64,000 nt of DNA from Haloactinopolyspora alba. GTDB taxonomy: Bacteria > Actinomycetota > Actinomycetes > Jiangellales > Jiangellaceae. The stretch covers positions 1-64,000 of the forward strand of contig NZ_PYGE01000007.1 of NCBI RefSeq assembly GCF_003014555.1, given 5' to 3'. Made by a program: the position numbers and the translations under genes. Under the pieces are notes generated by a model. That model was not told where the DNA came from, did no database searches, and saw nothing but the letters and a program-made list of their open reading frames with translations. Every line of letters starts with the position of its first letter. Within the stretch, counting starts at the first letter, position 1. Below, one piece after another: positions 1 through 8,410 of this stretch.

Positions 1-87
1 GCCTCCATTCCGAACCCGGAAGCTAAGCCCTTCAGCGCCGATGGTACTGCCCTGGAAACGGGGTGGGAGAGTAGGTCACCGCCGGAA
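1..87 (+). rRNA. rrf: 5S ribosomal RNA, 3' part
   Basis: The window opens inside a 5S rRNA. The conserved segments GAACCCGGAAGCTAAG and GGTGGGAGAGTAGGTC are present with the normal order and spacing, and the 3' end lies near GCCGGAAC. The 5' third is outside the window, so the 16S and 23S genes that would precede it cannot be seen. A strong hairpin follows directly, which marks this as the end of an rRNA operon. Confidence 0.93.
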
Positions 88-96
88 CACACCTGA

Positions 97-152
97 ACTG
101 CGCCCCACAACCTGGGCGGCGACATCGATCGCTGCGGGTTGTGGGGCGCAGT
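97..152 (+). terminator. rRNA operon terminator hairpin
   Basis: A perfect 16-bp inverted repeat, ACTGCGCCCCACAACC at 97-112 against its complement at 137-152, encloses a 24-nt loop. It starts about 10 nt after the 5S 3' end. There is no clean T-tract, which is usual for terminators in high-GC actinobacteria. Confidence 0.85.
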
Positions 153-308
153 CGTATCTCGCCCCGGCCGTTCCTGGGGAATCCCGCACGACCTGAACGC
201 CACCGAACACGGCGGAAGCTGACGGGCCACCGGTGGGCCCGGATCACACCGGGTGCGGTGGACCGGGAAGAATGGCGTGCGTCAGGCTGAACACGAGGAG
301 GATCATCG

Positions 309-1517
309 ATGGCTGGGCGCGACGGCTCCGGGGGACCGAGATCGTCGGATGAGAACGGCGACGCCGGCGGGGACCGCCGCGATCGGCGTGAGCGCCCGGG
401 CGGAGGTGACCGGTCTCGGGACGAGAACGACCGCGCACGTGGTGGCGGAGCGCGAGGCGATCGCTCGCCCCGCGCCGGAAGTGGCTCGGGCAACGATCGG
501 AACAGTGGCGCCGGCGGTCGAGGTGAGCAAGGCGGAAGTGAGCGCCGCGGGCGCGGAGATCAGGGGCGCCCCGGTGGTGGCGGCCGGCCGGGACGCTCCG
601 GCGGTGCGGGCCGTTCCGGTGCGTCGAGCGGTTCGGGTGGTTCGGGCCGCTCAGGCGGGTCCGATCGCTCGGGTGGATCGGGTGGCCGGTCCGGTGGTGG
701 CGACCGGCCGGGACGCTCCGGCGGTGCGGGCGGTCCGGGTGGTGGTCGGTCCGGCGGAGGTGGCACCGGCGCCCGGTCGGGCGAGCGGCCCGGCCGGGAC
801 GAGCAGCGGCCGAAGGCGTCGGGAACGGCGAAGGCGAAGCAGCCGGATCCGGCGGTCGATGAGGACGTCACGGGGCGCGAGCTGGACCACGAGATCCGCG
901 CCGAGCTGAGCGGGCTGTCCGCCCCGGCCGCAGCGAGTGTCGCGCGGCATCTGGTCATGGCGCAGCGGCTGCTGGAGGACGAGCCGGAACGTGCGTGCGA
1001 GCACGCGATGGCCGCGCGCCGCCGCGCGGGCCGGATCGGCGTGGTCCGCGAGGCGGCCGGTGTGGCGGCGTACATGGCTGAGCGGTACTCGGATGCGCTC
1101 GCCGAGCTGCGTGCGGCGCGTCGGATGACCGGTTCGGCGGAGTACCTGCCGATGATGGCGGACGCGGAGCGGGGAATGGGACGTCCGCAGCGCGCGCTCG
1201 ACCTGTCGCACGATCCGGCGGTCGTCGGGCTGGACACGGCTGGGCGCGTCGAGATGTTGATCGTCGCCGCGGGGGCGCGGCGTGACATGGGTGAGCACGA
1301 GGCGGCCGCAGCGGCTCTGCAGGTTCCCGAGCTGCGCTCGTCGTCCGACGAGGAATGGGTGCTCCGGCTGCGCTACGCGTACGCCGAGGCGTTGCTGGGC
1401 GCAGGCCGCGAACGTGAGGCCCGCCGGTGGTTCGCTCGGGCGGCCGACGCCGATGTGGAGGGGATGACCGACGCCGCGGACCGGGTCATCGAGCTGGGGG
1501 CCGACGAGACGGACTGA
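309..1517 (+). CDS. TPR-like protein with long Gly/Arg/Ser-rich disordered N-terminus
   Basis: A 402-residue protein. Residues 1 to about 183 are low-complexity G/R/S/D sequence. Residues about 186-402 are a run of amphipathic helices with TPR-like spacing (MAAYxAERYSDALAELRAA-type repeats). The start is set by GAGGAGG upstream of ATG 309. It sits at the position held by the TPR protein Rv1691 in M. tuberculosis, upstream of the HAD phosphatase and tlyA. No catalytic motif is visible, so a scaffold role is likely but unproven. The disordered half contains a 40-bp internal direct repeat (571-610 and 692-731, one mismatch), so its length may vary between strains. Confidence 0.8.
   Translation: MAGRDGSGGPRSSDENGDAGGDRRDRRERPGGGDRSRDENDRARGGGARGDRSPRAGSGSGNDRNSGAGGRGEQGGSERRGRGDQGRPGGGGRPGRSGGAGRSGASSGSGGSGRSGGSDRSGGSGGRSGGGDRPGRSGGAGGPGGGRSGGGGTGARSGERPGRDEQRPKASGTAKAKQPDPAVDEDVTGRELDHEIRAELSGLSAPAAASVARHLVMAQRLLEDEPERACEHAMAARRRAGRIGVVREAAGVAAYMAERYSDALAELRAARRMTGSAEYLPMMADAERGMGRPQRALDLSHDPAVVGLDTAGRVEMLIVAAGARRDMGEHEAAAAALQVPELRSSSDEEWVLRLRYAYAEALLGAGREREARRWFARAADADVEGMTDAADRVIELGADETD
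571..731 (+). repeat. intragenic 40-bp direct repeat in the TPR protein gene
   Basis: Bases 571-610 and 692-731 are identical except for one G/A difference and lie in the same reading frame, 121 nt apart. They encode the RPGRSGGA-type segment of the disordered region. This is a probable product of recombination or slippage. Confidence 0.85.
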
Positions 1518-1542
1518 TCGCGGTGACGCGTCCGTCGCCTCG

Positions 1543-1580
1543 GTGTCCACAGGCGCCTGACCAGCGGCGCGTTGTCCACA
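1543..1580 (+). promoter_or_regulatory. two DnaA-box-like 9-mers upstream of the SSB-like gene
   Basis: GTGTCCACA (1543-1551) and TTGTCCACA (1572-1580) lie 29 bp apart on the same strand in the 148-bp gap before the SSB-like gene. The second matches exactly the preferred actinobacterial DnaA box TTGTCCACA. Binding is inferred only. Confidence 0.5.
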
Positions 1581-1665
1581 GATTGGGCTCGGCCCAGCGC
1601 GGACGGACCGCATCGGATCGGATGATGAGGGCTCCGATCCAACCGCGAGAGGGAGCTGTCCATCG

Positions 1666-2049
1666 ATGACGACGACATCCGTGCCGGTGGCAGAGCACCG
1701 CAACGAGGTACGGCTCGTCGGCCGAGTGGCCGCCGAGCCCAGTGTCACCATGCTGCCGAGCGGTGACGAGCTGGTCACCGCGCGTCTCGTGGTGCAACGT
1801 CCGCGTCCGCCGGCGGGACGGGGCAAGCGACGCCAGGTCGACACGGTGATGTGCGCGGCCTGGTCTTCGCTGCTGCGACGGCGATTGCGCATCTGGAATC
1901 CGGGCGACACCGTGGAAGTGACGGGAGCGTTGCGACGACGGTTCTGGCGGGGAGAGTCCGGCTCGCGCAGCCGATTCGAGATCGAGGTCGCGACGGCGTG
2001 CCGGCTGGCGCGGGCACCGGTGCCGGCGTCAGAAGAGGACGAGACCTGA
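1666..2049 (+). CDS. single-stranded DNA-binding protein-like (OB-fold)
   Basis: A 127-residue protein with the SSB-family opening pattern: N-EVRLVGRVAAEP near residues 13-24, a TARLVVQRPR strand, and a WNPGDTVEVTG turn. It lacks the acidic DDDIPF-type tail that bacterial SSBs use to recruit partners and ends in SEEDET. It is therefore a paralogue or divergent SSB-like protein rather than the housekeeping SSB. Start ATG 1666 follows GAGAGGGAG. Two DnaA-box-like sites sit upstream. Its stop is 44 bp from the end of the convergent DUF1015 gene. Confidence 0.75.
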   Translation: MTTTSVPVAEHRNEVRLVGRVAAEPSVTMLPSGDELVTARLVVQRPRPPAGRGKRRQVDTVMCAAWSSLLRRRLRIWNPGDTVEVTGALRRRFWRGESGSRSRFEIEVATACRLARAPVPASEEDET

Positions 2050-2093
2050 TGCGGTCGTGACGCGGCCGCCCGCACCGTGGGCCGCCGATCGGA

Positions 2094-3368
2094 TCAGCCC
2101 GGCTGCCGCGCGGCGACATCCGGGTGGCCGAGCAGGCGCATCAGGATCCCGGTCCACGGTTTGGGGGCGAACGACGTCGACTTGCGGGGCATCCGTACGC
2201 CGCGCCGCGCCAGGTCGAGAACGTCGGTCAGGGCAGGCGGACGGACGATCACGGCGACGCCGCCCGCCCGCGAGGCCGCCGCCAGGGCGTCCTGGTCCTC
2301 GTGGTGGTAGCGCACGCGTTCGTCCGCGTCGTCGACCCCCCACAGCCACGACAGCACGACGTCGGTCATGACGGCGGCGTCCATGCGCCGCCATCCCTCG
2401 GGCCGATCGTGCGGGAACGCCCGGTCGAGCAGCTCCGGGTGCGGGTCGCGTAACAGCATTCGCCGCTCGTCGTCGCCGATGACGAAGGCGGTGCCGGTCT
2501 GCTCGGCCAGCACTGCGGCGACGTCGTGCGTGCCGAGGTCCACGGTGTCGAACCACGGTTGCGCCGCCGACGCGGCGGCACTCGGGGTCAGACCGGCCAC
2601 GCTGCGGTGAACGCCGCGCAGCTGCAGCGGATGCTGGCGCGCATCCACCAGCATCGCCAGGCCGAGGCCGGCTTCCTCGGTGGCCGATGCCGCCGCCACC
2701 TGCTGGTACGCGGCGAACCGGTGGTGACCGTCGACGATCAGGGCCGACCGCGCGGCCAGGTCGCCGGCAATGGCGGCCTGCGCCGACGTGTCGTCGATAC
2801 GCCACACTCGGTGCGTCTCGCCGGTGCCGACCGCCACCTCCCTGTCCGGTGCGCCGGCAGCGACGTCGTCCACGATGCGGCTCGCGGGCCCGCCGCCGTC
2901 GTAGGTCAGCAGGATCGGCTCGAACTGCGCCCGGGTGGCCAGCATCAGAGCGGACCGGTCGGCGACCGGTCCGGGAAAGGTGTTCTCGTGTGCGAGCACG
3001 GGCCCGTCCAGCCCGACACCACCGACCAGCCCGAGGGCCCGGTGCCCTGCGGCGCGGTGCTCGTAGACGTACAGCGCGGGCGCGTGATCGGTGCGCAGCG
3101 TGTGGTCGGCGAGCCACCGGTGCAGCTCGGCCGCGGCGAGGCGGTAGCGCTCCGCGTCGGGCGCACCGCCGTGCGCGGTGTCGCCGGCCCTGTCGCGGGG
3201 AAGGGTGAGGTGCACGATGTTGCGCGGGTCGGCCCGCTCGTACCGGCGCCGGGTATCGGCGTTGATGACGTCGTACGGCGGACATATCACCCGGGCGAGG
3301 TCCGTCTCGGGGGCGTAGGTCGTGGCGCGGAACGGCAGCAGGCGCAACCGCGGCGTGTCGTCGCTCAC
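2094..3368 (-). CDS. DUF1015 family protein
   Basis: A 424-residue protein with hallmark DUF1015 segments: CPPYDVI at residues 29-35, an NIVHLTLPRD segment, ALYVYEH, a VDGHHRF motif mid-protein and a C-terminal PRKSTSFAPKPW. The biochemical role of the family is not established. I place the start at GTG 3368 because a TAGCAT -10 box (3376-3381 on this strand) lies exactly 7 nt upstream, which implies a leaderless transcript. The alternative ATG at 3377 overlaps that box. It diverges from the HAD-IIA gene with only 56 bp between starts, so the two promoters lie nearly back to back. Confidence 0.85.
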   Translation of the reverse strand: MSDDTPRLRLLPFRATTYAPETDLARVICPPYDVINADTRRRYERADPRNIVHLTLPRDRAGDTAHGGAPDAERYRLAAAELHRWLADHTLRTDHAPALYVYEHRAAGHRALGLVGGVGLDGPVLAHENTFPGPVADRSALMLATRAQFEPILLTYDGGGPASRIVDDVAAGAPDREVAVGTGETHRVWRIDDTSAQAAIAGDLAARSALIVDGHHRFAAYQQVAAASATEEAGLGLAMLVDARQHPLQLRGVHRSVAGLTPSAAASAAQPWFDTVDLGTHDVAAVLAEQTGTAFVIGDDERRMLLRDPHPELLDRAFPHDRPEGWRRMDAAVMTDVVLSWLWGVDDADERVRYHHEDQDALAAASRAGGVAVIVRPPALTDVLDLARRGVRMPRKSTSFAPKPWTGILMRLLGHPDVAARQPG

Positions 3369-3375
3369 GACCGGC

Positions 3376-3381
3376 ATGCTA
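3376..3381 (-). promoter_or_regulatory. -10 box TAGCAT for leaderless DUF1015 gene
   Basis: TAGCAT on the minus strand is followed by 7 nt and then GTG 3368. It fits the TANNNT rule and the leaderless spacing seen at several other genes here. No good -35 is needed or seen. Confidence 0.55.
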
Positions 3382-3424
3382 CGCACTGCCGGGGCGCGTC
3401 CGTCCACCTGGGAGAATGGACCGT

Positions 3425-4438
3425 GTGTTTGCGCTGACCCGAACCTACGACGTCGCCCTGCTCGATCTCGACGGGGTGGTCTACGTCGGAGAGCGCGCGG
3501 TCCCGCACGCGGCCGAAGCCCTGGTGGCCGCCCGCGACGACGGGATGCGCCTGGCCTTCGTGACCAACAACGCCTCACGCCCGGCCGAGACGGTCGCCGC
3601 GCACCTCAGCGACATCGGTGTCGCAGCGGCGCCGGAGGAGGTCGTGACGTCGGCGCAGGCCGCTGCGCGGGTCCTGGCCGAGCGGCTGTCCGCGGGCGCA
3701 CGTGTGCTGGTGGTCGGTGGCGAAGGACTCGAGGTCGCGCTGCGGGAGCGGGGCCTCGAACCGGTCGGTTCGGCCGACGACGGGCCCGAAGCGGTGGCGC
3801 AGGGGTTCTCGCCCGACATCGGGTGGCGTGCGCTGGCCGAGGGGACCTACGCCGTCGCGTCCGGCGCTCTGTGGGTGGCCACCAACGTCGACGCCACGAT
3901 CCCGACCACTCGCGGGCGCGCCCCTGGCAACGGGACCCTGGTGTCGGCCGTCGGCCGGGCCAGCGGTCGCGAGCCGGTCGTGGCCGGCAAGCCGGAGCCG
4001 CCGATGCATCGTGAGGCGATCCTGCGCACCGGAGCCCGCCGACCGCTGGTCGTGGGTGACCGTCTCGACACCGACATCGAGGGTGCGGAGCGCGCCGGTG
4101 TCGACAGCCTGCTGGTGCTCACCGGGGTGACCGACCCGGTCGAGCTGGTGCTGTCCCCGGCCGGGCTGCGCCCGACGTACCTGGGCGCCGACCTGAGGGC
4201 TCTGCACGAGCCACCGGATCGGCTGGTGGTGGAGCCCGGCCGGAGCAGCCACGGCCCGTGGAAGGCAGCCGTCGAAGGCGGCCGGCTGCGACTGTGGCGT
4301 GACGAGCCCGCGGCCGGTACGTCCGCGCCGGAGCTCGACGCCGTCCGTGCCGCTTGCGGCGCGGCCTGGGCGGCGGACGGCGTCGAGCCCGCGTCGGTCC
4401 GCGATGCGTTCGCCGCGGCGAACTGGGCAGTGGCGTGA
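3425..4438 (+). CDS. HAD-IIA (NagD-like) sugar or nucleotide phosphatase
   Basis: A 337-residue HAD superfamily hydrolase. The nucleophile motif DLDGVVY lies at residues 14-20 (D14 and D16), motif II TNN at 47-49, a conserved lysine in AGKPEPPMH, and motif IV GDRLDTDI. The IIA-type cap lies between motifs II and III. The family dephosphorylates small phosphometabolites, and the exact substrate is unknown. About 60 extra C-terminal residues (after HEPPDRLVVEPG) form a separate small domain. GTG 3425 is chosen because GAGAAT lies 7 nt upstream. ATG 3416 would leave a GGAG sequence only about 2 nt away. It corresponds to Rv1692 in the M. tuberculosis order. Confidence 0.85.
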   Translation: MFALTRTYDVALLDLDGVVYVGERAVPHAAEALVAARDDGMRLAFVTNNASRPAETVAAHLSDIGVAAAPEEVVTSAQAAARVLAERLSAGARVLVVGGEGLEVALRERGLEPVGSADDGPEAVAQGFSPDIGWRALAEGTYAVASGALWVATNVDATIPTTRGRAPGNGTLVSAVGRASGREPVVAGKPEPPMHREAILRTGARRPLVVGDRLDTDIEGAERAGVDSLLVLTGVTDPVELVLSPAGLRPTYLGADLRALHEPPDRLVVEPGRSSHGPWKAAVEGGRLRLWRDEPAAGTSAPELDAVRAACGAAWAADGVEPASVRDAFAAANWAVA

Positions 4439-4444
4439 CGACGG

Positions 4445-4477
4445 GCCGCGCCGTGTCGGATCGCCGCGCCGTGTCGG
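4445..4477 (+). repeat. 15-bp tandem direct repeat
   Basis: GCCGCGCCGTGTCGG occurs at 4445-4459 and again at 4463-4477, a period of 18 bp, just upstream of the -10 box of the next gene. It may be a regulator binding site on one face of the helix, but no regulator is identified. Confidence 0.5.
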
Positions 4478-4487
4478 TCGGGCGTAC

Positions 4488-4493
4488 TAGCGT
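4488..4493 (+). promoter_or_regulatory. -10 box TAGCGT, leaderless start at 4501
   Basis: TAGCGT is followed by exactly 7 nt (TACGCCC) and ATG 4501. Transcription should begin at or next to the start codon, giving a leaderless mRNA for the small protein, tlyA and nadK. Confidence 0.6.
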
Positions 4494-4500
4494 TACGCCC

Positions 4501-4764
4501 ATGTGGGAGGACAGTGGTGCCGCCTCGCCGGAGTCGACGGGTGACGGTCAGGTCGACCAGGCGCTCCTGGACCTGCAGCGGCTGCAGGAGCTGCCGGTTC
4601 ACGACCATGCCACGATCATCGAGGGTGTCCATCGTGTCCTGCAGGAGCGTCTCGGCGCGGGCGATCAGCCGACGGCGGACCCTCCGGCCGGCCGGCCCGA
4701 GACGTCCGCACGCTCGGAACCGGCGTCCGCGCCCTCCGAGCCGGCCGCCGGCGGGGAAGGCTGA
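4501..4764 (+). CDS. small acidic/Pro-Ala-rich protein upstream of tlyA
   Basis: An 87-residue protein that I do not recognise functionally. Residues about 18-55 (QVDQALLDLQRLQELPVHDH and on) form a single amphipathic helix pair, and the last 30 residues are Pro/Ala/Ser-rich and probably disordered. A small conserved protein (Rv1693) occupies the same slot between the HAD phosphatase and tlyA in M. tuberculosis, which supports it as a real gene. It has a leaderless-type promoter and lies 7 nt before tlyA, so it is probably the first cistron of that operon. Confidence 0.7.
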   Translation: MWEDSGAASPESTGDGQVDQALLDLQRLQELPVHDHATIIEGVHRVLQERLGAGDQPTADPPAGRPETSARSEPASAPSEPAAGGEG

Positions 4765-4771
4765 TCGGCCG

Positions 4772-5578
4772 GTGCCGGCTCGACGACGTCTCGATCAGGA
4801 GCTGGTCCGCCGCGGCTTGGCCCGGTCGCGCGAGCACGCCGCAGCGTTGGTGGCCGACGGGCGCGTCAAACTCGGCGGGCGCCCGGCGGCCAAGGTCGCC
4901 ACCCAGGTGAGCACGGCGGAGCCGGTGCTGGTCACCGAGCCCGCGACAGGTGAGGAGTACGTCTCGCGGGGCGGGCACAAGCTCGCGGGGGCGCTCGACG
5001 CGTTCGCCGACCGCGGCCCGCGCGTCGCCGGGCGCAGGTGTCTCGACGCCGGGGCGTCCACCGGCGGGTTCACCGACGTGCTGCTGCGCCGTGGCGCCGC
5101 GTCGGTGGTCGCGGTCGACGTCGGCTACGGCCAGCTGGCATGGTCGCTGCGTTCGGACCAGCGGGTCGAGGTGCTGGACCGGACCAATGTGCGCGATCTC
5201 ACCGCGGAGTCCGTGCACCCGCCGGTGGAGCTCGTGGTCGGCGACCTGTCGTTCATCTCGCTGCGGCTGGTGCTCGCCCCGCTGCTGACGGTGTGCGCGG
5301 CACGGGCCGACCTGATCCTGATGGTCAAGCCGCAGTTCGAGGTCGGGCGCGAGAGCGTCGGCAAGGGGGGCGTGGTGCGCGACCCGGCGCTGCGTGCCGA
5401 GGCGGTGTCCAGGGTCGCGCAGGCGGGCTCGGAGCACGGCCTGGGCGTGGCCGGGGTGACCGCGAGCCCGCTGCCGGGGCCGTCGGGCAACGTGGAGTAC
5501 TTCCTCTGGATGCGTGCGGGAGCTCCGGACGCCGACGCGGACGACATTCGGCAGGCGGTGGAGGAGGGCCCCTCGTGA
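4772..5578 (+). CDS. tlyA: TlyA, 16S/23S rRNA 2'-O-methyltransferase
   Basis: 268 residues, the same length as mycobacterial TlyA. An S4 RNA-binding domain (about residues 3-62) precedes the SRGGHKL linker motif (65-71) and an FtsJ-type SAM domain with DAGASTGGF at 92-100, DVGYGQLAW, and VGDLSFISL. In mycobacteria the enzyme methylates C1409 of 16S and C1920 of 23S rRNA and so confers capreomycin and viomycin sensitivity. The historical name 'haemolysin' reflects early reports. Start GTG 4772 has GGGGAAGG 11 nt upstream. Its stop overlaps the nadK start (GTGA). Confidence 0.95.
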   Translation: MPARRRLDQELVRRGLARSREHAAALVADGRVKLGGRPAAKVATQVSTAEPVLVTEPATGEEYVSRGGHKLAGALDAFADRGPRVAGRRCLDAGASTGGFTDVLLRRGAASVVAVDVGYGQLAWSLRSDQRVEVLDRTNVRDLTAESVHPPVELVVGDLSFISLRLVLAPLLTVCAARADLILMVKPQFEVGRESVGKGGVVRDPALRAEAVSRVAQAGSEHGLGVAGVTASPLPGPSGNVEYFLWMRAGAPDADADDIRQAVEEGPS

Positions 5579-6480
5579 GCAGAACTGTCCTGCTGGTCAC
5601 CCACACCGGCCGGGAAGAGGCCCGGCACGTCGCGAAGGAGGCCGTGCACCGGCTGCGTGAGGCGGGCATCGCGGTGCGGGTGATGTCCGACGAACAGGCC
5701 GAGCTGGACATCGACGGTCTGGTCGGCGCCGACGGCGACGTCGTCGAGGAGGGCGACCCGCAGGCCGCCAACGGCTGCGAGCTGGTGGTGGTGCTGGGCG
5801 GCGACGGGACCATCCTCCGCGGTGCCGAGGTGGCGCGACCGTCCGGCACGCCGATCCTGGGCGTCAACCTCGGCCACGTCGGTTTCCTGGCGGAGTCCGA
5901 GCGTGACGACCTCGGGTACACGGTCGACCACATCGTCCGGCGCAGTTACGCGGTCGAGGAACGGATGACGGTCGACGTCGTCGTGCGGCAGAACGGCCGG
6001 ATCATCGCCGAGGGCTGGGCGCTCAACGACGTCAGCGTCGAGAAGGCGAGCCGTGAACGGATGCTCGACCTCGTGGCCGAGATCGATGGCCGCGCGCTGT
6101 CGCGCTGGGGGTGCGACGGTGTCGTCATGGCCACCCCCACCGGCTCCACGGCCTACGCGTTCAGCGCCGGCGGGCCGGTGGTGTGGCCCGACCTCGAGGC
6201 GTTGCTCATGGTCCCCATCAGCGCGCACGCGCTGTTCGCCCGCCCGATGGTGGTCTCGCCGTCGTCGTCGCTGGCCGTCACCGTCCAGCCGAGCACCCCC
6301 GGCGCGGTGCTGTGGTGCGACGGGCGGCGCGCGGTCGAGCTGCCCGCGGGGGCGCGGGTCGAGGTGCGCCGCGGCGCCCGGCCGGTCCGGCTCGCGCGGC
6401 TGCACGAGGCGCCGTTCACCGACCGGCTGGTGGCGAAGTTCGCGCTTCCGGTCGAGGGCTGGCGCGGGGCACGGACGTGA
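5575..6480 (+). CDS. nadK: NAD kinase
   Basis: A 301-residue ATP-NAD kinase that makes NADP. The GGDGT nucleotide motif is at residues 75-79, followed by GVNLGHVGFLAE, ALNDVSVEK and the CDGVVMATPTGSTAY segment that binds NAD. The start GTG 5575 overlaps the tlyA stop by 4 nt, so translation is probably coupled. In M. tuberculosis the same pair (tlyA-ppnK) is followed by recN, as here. Confidence 0.96.
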   Translation: MSRTVLLVTHTGREEARHVAKEAVHRLREAGIAVRVMSDEQAELDIDGLVGADGDVVEEGDPQAANGCELVVVLGGDGTILRGAEVARPSGTPILGVNLGHVGFLAESERDDLGYTVDHIVRRSYAVEERMTVDVVVRQNGRIIAEGWALNDVSVEKASRERMLDLVAEIDGRALSRWGCDGVVMATPTGSTAYAFSAGGPVVWPDLEALLMVPISAHALFARPMVVSPSSSLAVTVQPSTPGAVLWCDGRRAVELPAGARVEVRRGARPVRLARLHEAPFTDRLVAKFALPVEGWRGART

Positions 6481-6525
6481 GGGGCGGCCGCGCGCCGGGC
6501 TCGGTCGTGCGGTGCGCGCGGCGCC

Positions 6526-6531
6526 TAGACT
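6526..6531 (+). promoter_or_regulatory. -10 box TAGACT upstream of recN
   Basis: TAGACT lies 46 nt before the recN start and is the best TANNNT match in the nadK-recN gap. It predicts a transcript start near 6538. Confidence 0.45.
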
Positions 6532-6576
6532 GGCGCGGTCGGCGGAGGAGTGGTGTCGTGCGTAGGGTGAACTGTC

Positions 6577-8295
6577 GTGCTTGAAGAGATCCGCATCCGT
6601 GGGCTCGGTGTCATCGACGACGCACAGCTGGAGTTCGGGTCCGGGCTGACCGTCGTCACCGGTGAGACCGGCGCGGGCAAGACCATGGTCCTCACCGGGC
6701 TCGGGCTGCTCATGGGCGGGCGCGCCGATGCCGGCGCGGTCCGCGCGGGCGTGGAGCGCGCCGTGGTCGAGGGCCGGGTGAGCCTCGGCACCGGCGACGC
6801 CGCCGAGCGCGCCGCCGAGCGCGCGGCGGAGGCCGGCGCCGAGCTCGAGGACGGCGAGCTCCTGCTCAGCCGTACCGTGCTGGCCGGTGGCCGCTCGCGA
6901 GCGCACGTCGGGGGACGAGGCGCGCCGGTGAGCCTGCTGGGCGAGCTGGCCGACGACCTCGTCGCCGTGCACGGCCAGAGCGACCAGCAGCGCCTGCTGC
7001 GTGCCTCCCGGCAGCTGAACGCCCTCGACCGCTACGCTGGTGACGCCGTCGCCGTCCCGTTCGCCGAGTATTCCGTGCGCTACGCGCGGCTGCGCGCCGT
7101 CGAGTCCGAACTGGACGAGGTGACGTCGCAGGCACGTGAACGCGTCCGCGAGGCCGAGCAGCTGCGTCAGGGCCTGGAAGAGATCGAGTCGGTCGACCCG
7201 CAGCCGGGCGAGGACGCCGCGCTGCAGGCCGAAGAGGAACGGCTGGGCCACGCCGACGCGCTGCGCACGGCTGCCGAGTCGGCCCACCAGTGCCTGTCGG
7301 CCGACGACACGGTCTCCGACCAGACCGACGCGACGAACCTGCTGGCCCTGGCGCGACATGCCCTGGACGGCGAACGCGACCACGACCCGGACCTGGCCTC
7401 GCTGGCCGACCGGCTCGCCGAGGCGGCGTATCTCGTCGGTGACGTCGCCGCCGACCTCGCCTCCTACGCCTCGAGCGTCGACACCGACCCGGAACGTCTC
7501 GCGGCGGTGCAGCAGCGTCGAGCCACCCTGACGGCGCTGACCCGCAAGTACGGCGACGACATCGACGAGGTGCTGCGCTGGGCGCAGACCGGCTCGCAGC
7601 GGCTGCTCGAGCTCGACGGCGACGACGAGCGGGTGGCGGCGCTGCGCGAGGAGCGCGAGACGCTGCGCGCCGAGCTCGGCGAGCTCGCGGCCACCATCAC
7701 CGGTGCCCGTACCGACGCCGCCGCCCGCTTCGCCGAGGACGTCGGCGCCGAGCTGACGGCGCTGGCCATGCCGCACGCGCGCATCGTCGTCGACGTGCGC
7801 CCGCGCGACGAGCTCACGGCCACCGGCGCCGACGAGGTCGAGATCCTGTTCAGTGCCCACCACGGCGCGCAGCCGCGCTCACTCGACAAGGGCGCCTCGG
7901 GGGGCGAGCTGTCCCGGCTGATGCTCGCCGTCGAGGTGGTGTTCGCCGGTGCCGACCCGGTGCCGACGTTCGTGTTCGACGAGGTCGACGCCGGCGTCGG
8001 CGGCAAGGCGGCGGTCGAGGTCGGCAGCCGGCTGGCGAAGCTCGCCCGGCACGCCCAGGTGTTGGTGGTGACGCACCTGCCGCAGGTGGCCGCGTTCGCC
8101 GACCGGCACCTGAAGGTCGTCAAGGCCGACGACGGGCGGGTGACCACCAGCGGTGTCGAGGTCCTGGACGAGTCCGGTCGCGTGGGCGAGCTGTCCCGGA
8201 TGCTCGCCGGTCTCGAGGACTCCGCCAGCGCGCGTGCGCACGCCGAGGAGCTGCTGGCGACCGCTGCGGCGTCGAAGGACGCCGCAGCGGTCTGA
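6577..8295 (+). CDS. recN: RecN, DNA repair SMC-like ATPase
   Basis: 572 residues, full length for the family. Walker A is GETGAGKT at residues 29-36. A central coiled-coil region (about 155-360, rich in E/R/A) follows, then the ABC signature ASGGELSRL, Walker B TFVFDEVDAGVGG and the VTHLPQVAAFAD H-loop. It acts at double-strand breaks to tether ends for recombination. Start GTG 6577 gives the standard MLEEIRIRGLGVI opening. Confidence 0.96.
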   Translation: MLEEIRIRGLGVIDDAQLEFGSGLTVVTGETGAGKTMVLTGLGLLMGGRADAGAVRAGVERAVVEGRVSLGTGDAAERAAERAAEAGAELEDGELLLSRTVLAGGRSRAHVGGRGAPVSLLGELADDLVAVHGQSDQQRLLRASRQLNALDRYAGDAVAVPFAEYSVRYARLRAVESELDEVTSQARERVREAEQLRQGLEEIESVDPQPGEDAALQAEEERLGHADALRTAAESAHQCLSADDTVSDQTDATNLLALARHALDGERDHDPDLASLADRLAEAAYLVGDVAADLASYASSVDTDPERLAAVQQRRATLTALTRKYGDDIDEVLRWAQTGSQRLLELDGDDERVAALREERETLRAELGELAATITGARTDAAARFAEDVGAELTALAMPHARIVVDVRPRDELTATGADEVEILFSAHHGAQPRSLDKGASGGELSRLMLAVEVVFAGADPVPTFVFDEVDAGVGGKAAVEVGSRLAKLARHAQVLVVTHLPQVAAFADRHLKVVKADDGRVTTSGVEVLDESGRVGELSRMLAGLEDSASARAHAEELLATAAASKDAAAV

Positions 8296-8410
8296 CCGAG
8301 TCGGGGCGCGTTCTCGATGCCGGAACGGGCCGGGTGGCGCGGCGTTCCCCACGCGCAACACGCCAGGACCGATGCGGCGCAGCGGAGTCGAACATGGCAG
8401 GATTCGCCCA

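Noticed and set aside
5125-7863. 912-residue minus-strand frame opposite tlyA, nadK and recN
   Set aside because: It lies fully opposite three recognised genes. Its composition (R/V/G/H-rich, no motif) is what third-position GC gives on the opposite strand.
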